39,193 nucleotides of DNA from Burkholderiaceae bacterium (GTDB taxonomy: Bacteria > Pseudomonadota > Gammaproteobacteria > Burkholderiales > Burkholderiaceae), in the NCBI GenBank assembly GCA_947482555.1, contig CANKKB010000003.1, forward strand, positions 1 through 39,193, written 5' to 3'. The translations under genes were made by a program, and so were the position numbers. Of this stretch, positions 34,160-39,193 are shown one piece after another. The notes below the pieces were generated by a model. That model did not search any database. It had not been told where the DNA came from and saw only the letters and a list, made by a program, of their open reading frames with translations. Positions within the stretch are counted from its first letter, which is position 1. Every line of letters starts with the position of its first letter.

Positions 34160-34818
34160 ATTACGAATTACGACTTTATCTTGACCAGCTAACTGCAAAG
34201 TCAGCTCCAATTGAGTTGAAAGAAACCTATGCTCGGGCTATCTATATAGCTGAGGGTAGTTTAGCCATTAAAAATGGTGTCGCTACGATACTCACCCTCT
34301 CTCAAAATAGCGCCATATCTATTCCTGAATTATTTACCTTAAGTGGCGGAAGCGTTGATGCAACCCTATTGCGCTGGGAGCTGGTTGATGAAGCCGATAG
34401 AACTAATGAAATTCAATCTAAACAAAGTATCTTACTTTTAGCGGCCAAAATAGCGTTAGGCGATTTATCTCAATATATTATTCGCTGTGATAGAGTTGAT
34501 TTTCCGCCCTATGGAGAGGCGCTGACCCACAAACATGAGGGTGGCGGTATTCGTTGTTTACTGTTTGGCTCTATACAAATTCATACGATGGGTAGTATCC
34601 ATGCATATCAACCCCAGGGTGCCTGGTTTGAGGCTGGGCCTGACCTAGTTTATGCCGAAACCGATAAAGTATTAGCGTCAGCATTTGCAAGAGTCATGAT
34701 TTTGCCCAAAGCACTTATTGGCGGAAAATCATCGATTGAATATGTTAATGCAGACGATATTAATAAACCCAAGACTCAGCGTTATCAAATTTTTATCGAT
34801 GAGTTAATAAAAAAATAA
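34156..34818 (+). CDS. Cupin-domain protein
   Basis: The ORF track adds ten codons; the ATG at 34156, in an ATGA overlap with the NIPSNAP stop, is the natural start (220 aa). The C-terminal half has cupin features: THKHEGGGIRCLLFGSIQIH with metal-type histidines, then YQPQGAWFEAGPDLVYAE. The N-terminal half (LSQNSAISIPELFTLSGGS) looks like a second, degenerate beta-barrel, so a bicupin is possible. There is no signal peptide. Function is unknown; coupling to the NIPSNAP gene suggests joint metabolism of one compound. Confidence 0.75.
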   Translation: MNYELRLYLDQLTAKSAPIELKETYARAIYIAEGSLAIKNGVATILTLSQNSAISIPELFTLSGGSVDATLLRWELVDEADRTNEIQSKQSILLLAAKIALGDLSQYIIRCDRVDFPPYGEALTHKHEGGGIRCLLFGSIQIHTMGSIHAYQPQGAWFEAGPDLVYAETDKVLASAFARVMILPKALIGGKSSIEYVNADDINKPKTQRYQIFIDELIKK

Positions 34819-34837
34819 TCTATTAAAGGAAATCAAT

Positions 34838-34978
34838 ATGCGTCAAATAATTCTTGCCTTAATTTTTGCCTTCCTGCTAGTGGGATGCGCGACCAACTTT
34901 AGTAAAGAAGGCGGCATGGATGATGACTTCAGAAATCAGATCCCGAACGCGGGTAGTAGTTCTCTTAGCTCGTATTAA
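34838..34978 (+). CDS. Small lipoprotein (46 aa)
   Basis: Too short for the ORF track. The translation starts MRQIILALIFAFLLVGCATN: a hydrophobic leader and a lipobox (LVGC), with cleavage before Cys17 giving a 30-residue acidic and Ser-rich mature lipoprotein that ends SSLSSY. A good ribosome site (AAAGGA) lies 7 nt upstream, and the gene follows the cupin by 19 nt. Its TAA overlaps the stop of the convergent asparaginase gene by four bases. The mature part matches nothing I know. Confidence 0.7.
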   Translation: MRQIILALIFAFLLVGCATNFSKEGGMDDDFRNQIPNAGSSSLSSY

Positions 34979-36066
34979 GCTGAGGTATTCGCAAAGTCTT
35001 GATAGGTCTGTGGCCCGAAGAACTCTTGCCATCTTGGCGGCAAAGATACTCCCCTAAGCGAACTCTCTTTTGCGGCATTTAGTGCAAGCTGTAGTGCAAT
35101 CCTTGCTTTAGGAGGAGATAAGGCTCCCGCAGCCATACACCCTTCAGGATCTTTGTCGGGAACATTGGGCCGTACATTCCCCGCCCCAGTTCTGGTGGCA
35201 CGAACCACAGCAATGCCCGCTGCAATTGCTTGATCGACCGACTCTTGCCATGCACTATTAAATCCACCCTGACCTGTTCCTGCAATGACTAAACCGCTTA
35301 CCCCTGCGTTGATAGACTGCTGAATAAGTTCGGTGCGAGCGCCTGCATGACTCGTAAAAATCTCCACCCAAGGCCAAGCATCAGCTTGAGGAATTGGTAA
35401 GTCTTCTAGTAAAGCGGCTTGCACTGCTTTTACAAGAGATAGCCATGAGGGATTAATTAAGGATACGGAACTAGAAGGTGAATCCATTAATGGCGCACTT
35501 ATATTACTGCTATGACGCTTTGCTAAATCGCGCGCCATGCAGACTTTGCCTGCAAAAACTGCAAATATGCCCCCTGGACAATTATCAATAGCAGTGCTTG
35601 CCCATTGAATCGAATTGAGCAGATTTTTAGGGCCATCTGCACCAATCGCATTCGCTGGCAACATCGCCCCAGTTAGTACCACTCGCTTTCCTAGCTTCTC
35701 AGCATACTTGCCACACGTGGCTTGTAAAAATAAACCCGTCTCTTCGATAGTATCGGTGCCATGAGTAATGACGATCCCGATTAGTGCGGAACTTGCAAGG
35801 GCATTTTTGACCTGCTGCCCTAGCTCCGTTAGCAAAGGTTCGCTTAAATTACTGCTGTTGATATTTGCTACCTGCCTAGAAATAATATTGAGGCCATCAG
35901 GCAGCATTTGCTCAATCTTCGTTAATAGCTCGTCAACTCCAACTTGCCCCGCTTTATAGGCCAATGGATTTAGTTCGGGACTTGGCGCTAACCCTGCAAT
36001 CGTTCCCCCCATACCTAAAACTAAAATATGCGGAGATAGCTCGTCATTAACAGAAGATGAATTCAT
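34975..36066 (-). CDS. L-asparaginase family protein
   Basis: A 363-aa amidohydrolase that would release ammonia from asparagine or a related amide. The first active-site Thr is in LGMGGTIAG, the second Thr-Asp pair is in ITHGTDTIEETG, and GADGPKNLLN follows. The Lys that normally assists catalysis is not obvious at its usual place and needs an alignment. No signal peptide is present, so it is probably cytoplasmic. The C-terminal NVRPNVPDKDPEGCMAAG and ARIALQLALNAA are typical. It stands alone, ending against the convergent 46-aa lipoprotein; the N-terminal extension MNSSSVNDELSP is not part of the conserved fold. Confidence 0.9.
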   Translation of the reverse strand: MNSSSVNDELSPHILVLGMGGTIAGLAPSPELNPLAYKAGQVGVDELLTKIEQMLPDGLNIISRQVANINSSNLSEPLLTELGQQVKNALASSALIGIVITHGTDTIEETGLFLQATCGKYAEKLGKRVVLTGAMLPANAIGADGPKNLLNSIQWASTAIDNCPGGIFAVFAGKVCMARDLAKRHSSNISAPLMDSPSSSVSLINPSWLSLVKAVQAALLEDLPIPQADAWPWVEIFTSHAGARTELIQQSINAGVSGLVIAGTGQGGFNSAWQESVDQAIAAGIAVVRATRTGAGNVRPNVPDKDPEGCMAAGALSPPKARIALQLALNAAKESSLRGVSLPPRWQEFFGPQTYQDFANTSA

Positions 36067-36102
36067 ATGTCATTATAAAAATAAATCTTGTTCATAAAAA
36101 AA

Positions 36103-36137
36103 CCCCCTTAGTTGGATGCAATGTCCAACAAAGGGGG
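36103..36137 (-). terminator. Rho-independent terminator after the Lipoprotein_15-type gene
   Basis: CCCCCTTAGTTGGA pairs with TCCAACAAAGGGGG around a 7-nt loop: 13 pairs with one A-A mismatch. On the minus strand the hairpin is followed by seven Ts (the A-run at 36096-36102). It lies 43 nt past the stop at 36180 and so ends the two-lipoprotein transcript before the asparaginase gene. Confidence 0.9.
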
Positions 36138-36179
36138 TCAGTTTAAGCGGATACTTTTTTTAATTTATTACTAACCACC

Positions 36180-36578
36180 TTAAGGGGCTACTACACGCCA
36201 AACATTATTTACTCCGTCTCCGGTTTTATCTCCAGGATTTTTATCTTTAGCGAAGAAATATAAAGGCTTCCCTTTATAGGCAAGTTGCTTCTGCCCATCA
36301 TTACGAGTAATAACTGAAAAATCTCCTGAAACTTTAATGCCAGACTCGACATACACAGGTGGCCAGTTATCAGCACAAGTAGCTATACATTCAGATTTAC
36401 CAGAACCTACCTGATCTTTATCAAAAGTATAGACAGTTTTGCCATAACTACTAGTCAAGATGCCATTATTGATTTTAATAAAATTGGCAGACGGCGTTTT
36501 AACATCCGGCATTCCTGAGCAAGCAGCTAAAAGAAAACTTGTAACTACAGCAGCCAACATCTTAAATTGATAATTCAT
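36180..36578 (-). CDS. Lipoprotein_15-type (COG4315) secreted-repeat lipoprotein
   Basis: A 132-aa lipoprotein with leader MNYQFKMLAAVVTSFLLAAC, so the lipid would attach at Cys20. Two repeats of the family follow: SSYGKTVYTFDKDQ with SECIATCADNWPPVYV, and KQLAYKGKPLYFFAKD with GDGVNNVWRVVAP. Such proteins lie in the cell envelope; their role is not established. It is 29 nt downstream of the OmpA-like gene and is closed by a strong terminator, so the two probably form one transcript. Confidence 0.88.
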   Translation of the reverse strand: MNYQFKMLAAVVTSFLLAACSGMPDVKTPSANFIKINNGILTSSYGKTVYTFDKDQVGSGKSECIATCADNWPPVYVESGIKVSGDFSVITRNDGQKQLAYKGKPLYFFAKDKNPGDKTGDGVNNVWRVVAP

Positions 36579-36607
36579 TTTTAATCCTTAATTGAAAAAG
36601 CTGGAGA

Positions 36608-37147
36608 TTAGGTACCTGGGCCAACCAAGATAACTTCGATACGGCGATTTTGAGCGCGGCCATCAGCGCTATCATTTGCTGCAACTGGGCTAGATTCACC
36701 CATACCTTGCGCAGAAATTAGACTGGGACTCACGCCTTTTTTAATAAGGTAATCAACTACATTGTCGGCACGCCTAGAAGAGAGGTCAAGATTAGTTTCT
36801 ATACCTTCTTTTTTGAGTCCGGCTCCAATTGGTACATTATCAGTGTATCCCCGTACTACAACTTTGGTATTTTTAAAGCCTGATAAGGTTGGTGCCATCT
36901 TAGCCAACATTGTATCGGCCTTACTATTCAACTTAAATCCGCCCTCTGGAAAGAGAATTTTATCTTTAATGGTAATCCGTAATTCACCTTGTAGCTTACG
37001 AATTTCTACCTCATCACCTTGATATGCTTGTTGCAATTGACTATAGGCACCATCAAGCTGGTTATAGCTTTGTTGAGTTACACATCCAGCTACCAAACCA
37101 AAGGTAGCTAGGCAGATTAAAAATAAGTACTTGCGCAGTAAATTCAT
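36608..37147 (-). CDS. OmpA/MotB-domain outer-membrane lipoprotein
   Basis: A 179-aa lipoprotein. The leader ends in a lipobox (LVAGC, Cys22). A short coiled-coil-like stretch (about 28-55, SQLQQAYQGDEVEIRKLQ) links to an OmpA-like peptidoglycan-binding domain: ILFPEGGFKLNSKAD, VVRGYTDNVPIG, LDLSSRRADNVVDYLIKKG, and the terminal GRAQNRRIEVIL. It would tether the outer membrane to peptidoglycan. A Pal role is less likely, because no tol genes are adjacent. An extended -10 (TGCTATACT) lies upstream. Confidence 0.9.
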   Translation of the reverse strand: MNLLRKYLFLICLATFGLVAGCVTQQSYNQLDGAYSQLQQAYQGDEVEIRKLQGELRITIKDKILFPEGGFKLNSKADTMLAKMAPTLSGFKNTKVVVRGYTDNVPIGAGLKKEGIETNLDLSSRRADNVVDYLIKKGVSPSLISAQGMGESSPVAANDSADGRAQNRRIEVILVGPGT

Positions 37148-37210
37148 TCCATTCTTTCTTTGTTGATTTCTTAAATAAAAATTAAATTGATTCTTATAAT
37201 CTTCTCTTTG

Positions 37211-37219
37211 AGTATAGCA
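37211..37219 (-). promoter_or_regulatory. Candidate extended -10 for the OmpA-like lipoprotein operon
   Basis: The minus strand reads TGC-TATACT, an extended -10 element (consensus TGN-TATAAT), about 64 nt before the OmpA-like start. The -35 position is poor (CTTTAA). The 133-nt gap holds nothing else I can support. Confidence 0.4.
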
Positions 37220-37280
37220 AATACATATTCAATTTAAAGCATCATGAAGTGATGAAAGAAGCTACGGCAGCAGAAACACC

Positions 37281-38078
37281 TTAAATGATCTTCACTACCA
37301 AATCAGGTAATTTATCAATCGAGCAACGAATCACGTCACCCTTGACTACTGGACCAACATTCTCCGGAGTGCCAGAATAAATAATATCCCCGGGAAATAA
37401 CTCATTTGCTTCAGAAAGCTTAGCAATTTGCTCGGCAACTGACCAAATCATTTGACTTAAATCTGCTTTTTGCTTCACAACGCCATTCACCGAAAGTTCA
37501 ATATTCCCTTTGGTGAAGTGACCTATTTTGCCGACAGTAAAGATTGGGCCAATTGGTGCGGAATAATCAAACGATTTGCCAATTTCCCAAGGCTTCTTTT
37601 GATCGCCCATAAAGCGCTGTAAATCTCTGCGCGTCATATCCAGTCCAAGCGCATAGCCAAATACATGCTCCAAAGCCTTATCAACCGGAATACTCTTGCC
37701 ACCTTTATTTAAAGCTGCAACCAACTCAACTTCGTAGTGGTAATTTTTTGTCAGTGTTGGGTAGGGGTGATTTCCAACTTGATTAGGCGCCACAAATTGA
37801 ATCGCATCTGTGGGTTTTTGAAAGAAGAATGGCGGTTCACGGGTTGGATCCGAGCCCATTTCTCTTGCATGGGCGGCATAGTTTCTGCCAATACAATAAA
37901 TTCTACGCACCGGGAATTGTTGGCTACTGCCAGCAATAGGAATATATATCTGGTCAACATTAAAAGGCGTTTTTGCAACTTTATCTTGGGCCTGGGTAAC
38001 CCCAGATGAGCCAAGAACCGCTGTACCAACACCCAGTTTTAATGCATTGCGACGTGTGATCATTTTTTCTTGCGCCAT
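37281..38078 (-). CDS. Fumarylacetoacetate hydrolase (FAH) family protein with Tat signal
   Basis: A 265-aa enzyme with the FAH fold, which hydrolyses, isomerises or decarboxylates 2-oxo/enol acids with a divalent metal. Key parts are IYCIGRNYAAHAREMG, FFQKPTDAI, YHYEVELVAAL (metal-ligand Glu pair), GYALGLDMTRRDLQ and DIIYSGTPENVGPV. It begins with a twin-arginine-like signal: TRRNALKLGVG followed by a hydrophobic stretch and TQAQ. The start at 38078 has a strong ribosome site (GGAGAG). Most FAH-family enzymes are cytoplasmic, so export of a folded, metal-loaded enzyme is unusual. It is transcribed divergently from an SDR gene. Confidence 0.9.
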   Translation of the reverse strand: MAQEKMITRRNALKLGVGTAVLGSSGVTQAQDKVAKTPFNVDQIYIPIAGSSQQFPVRRIYCIGRNYAAHAREMGSDPTREPPFFFQKPTDAIQFVAPNQVGNHPYPTLTKNYHYEVELVAALNKGGKSIPVDKALEHVFGYALGLDMTRRDLQRFMGDQKKPWEIGKSFDYSAPIGPIFTVGKIGHFTKGNIELSVNGVVKQKADLSQMIWSVAEQIAKLSEANELFPGDIIYSGTPENVGPVVKGDVIRCSIDKLPDLVVKII

Positions 38079-38175
38079 GAGCTCTCTCCCCTTATGCTAC
38101 TGTAACTGATTTAGTCATCTACCGCAATTTTACAGATCTAGCTTGGCAATACATTAATAGCTTCCAAAAAACTTT

Positions 38176-38871
38176 ATGGGATTACTTCCAAAACCCTTTC
38201 GTGCTTTAGTAATTGGCTCATCTGGCACAATCGGTTCTGCCTTTGTAAAGCTACTTGAAAAGAATCCTTCATGCTCTTTAGTCATCGGCATCAGTCGGCA
38301 CTCCGATCACCCGATTGACTACAGCCTTCCAGAGACCATTGAATCGTCCGCTAAAAGTCTTACTGCAATAGGACCCTTTCAGCTCATTATTAATACAATT
38401 GGCTTATTGCATACAGAAAAATACATGCCTGAAAAGAAATTGGCAGACTTAAATCATGCTCAATTAAGTGAGTTGATGAACGTCAATGCTATTGGCCCTG
38501 CTTTAACCATCAAATGCTTTACTAATCTGCTAGATTCTCATAATAGCGTGATGGTATTCCTCTCAGCTAAAGTGGGTAGCATTGAAGATAATCGTCTTGG
38601 TGGATGGTATAGCTATCGCGCCTCTAAAGCAGCATTAAATATGTTTATCAAGACTGCGGCCATTGAATTAAGAAGAACAAAACCTAATGTTGCATTAATC
38701 GCCATACATCCTGGCACTGTTAATTCCAATCTATCGAAACCATTTCGTGGCCAAGAAATTGGCAGGAATGCAGATGATACCGCCAAGGATATATTTCATA
38801 TCCTAGAAAATGCTACTAAAGAAGACTCTGGCAGCTTTCTTTCTTATTCAGGAGAAAGGCTGCCTTGGTAA
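38176..38871 (+). CDS. SDR family oxidoreductase
   Basis: A 231-aa short-chain dehydrogenase of the CsgA/C-factor-like subgroup. The Rossmann motif is VIGSSGTIGSAF (about 12-23). NTIGLLH replaces the usual NNAG, and MNVNAIGP, FLSAKVGSI (Ser), YSYRASKAALNMF (catalytic Tyr-Lys) and IHPGTVNSNL follow. It would reduce or oxidise a small substrate with NAD(P)H in the cytoplasm. The ATG lies 97 nt from the divergent FAH gene. It converges with the cupin at the right edge across a 45-nt gap without a clear terminator. Confidence 0.88.
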   Translation: MGLLPKPFRALVIGSSGTIGSAFVKLLEKNPSCSLVIGISRHSDHPIDYSLPETIESSAKSLTAIGPFQLIINTIGLLHTEKYMPEKKLADLNHAQLSELMNVNAIGPALTIKCFTNLLDSHNSVMVFLSAKVGSIEDNRLGGWYSYRASKAALNMFIKTAAIELRRTKPNVALIAIHPGTVNSNLSKPFRGQEIGRNADDTAKDIFHILENATKEDSGSFLSYSGERLPW

Positions 38872-38916
38872 ATAACAAAGCAAGATGGATATTCAAGACT
38901 GCTAAATCTTTTTTTA

Positions 38917-39193
38917 CTACTGTGCTTTATTGGCTTTAAAGGCAACCGCTGCGCCTGGTGCAAGGATAATATAGGCACGCTTCCATGGTGCAGTGCCGAT
39001 TAATTTCCAAGAATGCCCAGTGCCAGTTGAATCTTCGGCCAACAAGATATCACCTGGATTGATAGTGAAGTGCTCATTATTGCGCGTGACAAAATCTAAA
39101 GTGCCGGTTAAGGTAATGACAATCTGCCTTACAGGGTCATTATGCCAATCATATTTACCCCCCTCGCTTGTTTCTTGAAATGAAATCGTTTGA
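38917..39193 (-). CDS. Cupin-domain protein (partial, cut by right edge)
   Basis: I read this minus-strand frame by hand; the ORF track lists only a plus-strand shadow here. The 91 visible C-terminal residues run from QTISFQETSEGGKYDWHND through RQIVITLTGTLDFVT and FTINPGDILLAEDSTG to a stop at 38917. The pattern of short strands, GTLDF, PGDILLAED and GHSW is that of a cupin barrel. The N-terminus lies beyond the window, so localisation and full length are unknown. Confidence 0.82.
   Translation of the reverse strand, partial: QTISFQETSEGGKYDWHNDPVRQIVITLTGTLDFVTRNNEHFTINPGDILLAEDSTGTGHSWKLIGTAPWKRAYIILAPGAAVAFKANKAQ

Noticed and set aside
38993-39178. 61-aa plus-strand ORF at the right edge
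   Set aside because: The minus frame over the same bases encodes a clear cupin C-terminus, so this is a shadow.
1-39193. CRISPR arrays, insertion sequences, tRNA or rRNA genes, prophage
   Set aside because: I saw no regularly spaced repeats, transposase or integrase ORFs, tRNA-like cloverleaf sequences or rRNA segments in the window.

Overview
This window looks like the chromosome of an AT-rich betaproteobacterium, most likely Burkholderiaceae and Polynucleobacter-like. That placement is inferred from several orphan Bug/TctC-type binding proteins, a CaiB/crotonase/MHS-transporter catabolic cluster, a narK1K2GHJI operon of betaproteobacterial layout and compact low-GC coding. I see no rRNA, tRNA, CRISPR array, insertion sequence or phage gene.

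Left part (1-9.4 kb). A two-component system lies on the minus strand: a membrane histidine kinase, a 72-aa ORF, and a FixJ/TtrR-like response regulator cut by the left edge and absent from the ORF track. It diverges from a plus-strand pair, a TctC-type binding protein and a thiamine-diphosphate enzyme. That pair converges with no spacer on a minus-strand operon encoding an MHS-family transporter, a CaiB/BaiF CoA-transferase, a crotonase and a second TctC protein. Together these look like uptake and CoA-linked breakdown of an unidentified carboxylate. The crotonase lacks both classical catalytic glutamates.

9.4-13.3 kb: a small exported protein, an exported MetX-like alpha/beta hydrolase, an ammonium channel, a periplasmic cupin and an NTF2-like protein.

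13.4-30.8 kb: a 17-kb, single-strand nitrate-respiration block. In transcription order it reads nnrS, NMO-type flavoenzyme, nrdJ (class II B12 ribonucleotide reductase), narX, narL, narK1, narK2, narG, narH, narJ, narI, nitroreductase. Many junctions overlap or nearly touch. An FNR-type box and a NarL-type heptamer precede nnrS, and a NarL-like 7-2-7 inverted repeat sits between narL and narK1. The set combines nitrate sensing, uptake and reduction with nitrosative-stress protection and oxygen-independent dNTP synthesis. No nitrite reductase or molybdenum-cofactor gene is present here.

31.1-32.8 kb: an intact SDR gene followed by two decaying genes, a GlcG/HbpS-like gene with an out-of-frame deletion and a tctC with frameshifts and a large deletion.

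33-39.2 kb: a plus-strand operon (ModA-like binding protein, NIPSNAP protein, cupin, and a 46-aa lipoprotein missed by the ORF track). It is followed by asparaginase, two lipoprotein genes with a strong terminator, a Tat-signal-bearing FAH-family protein, an SDR, and a cupin gene cut by the right edge. Several starts were moved from the ORF track to ATG or GTG codons with better context (narK1, narX, narJ, nnrS, the CoA-transferase, the MHS transporter, the second TctC, the MetX-like protein and the 34-kb cupin).
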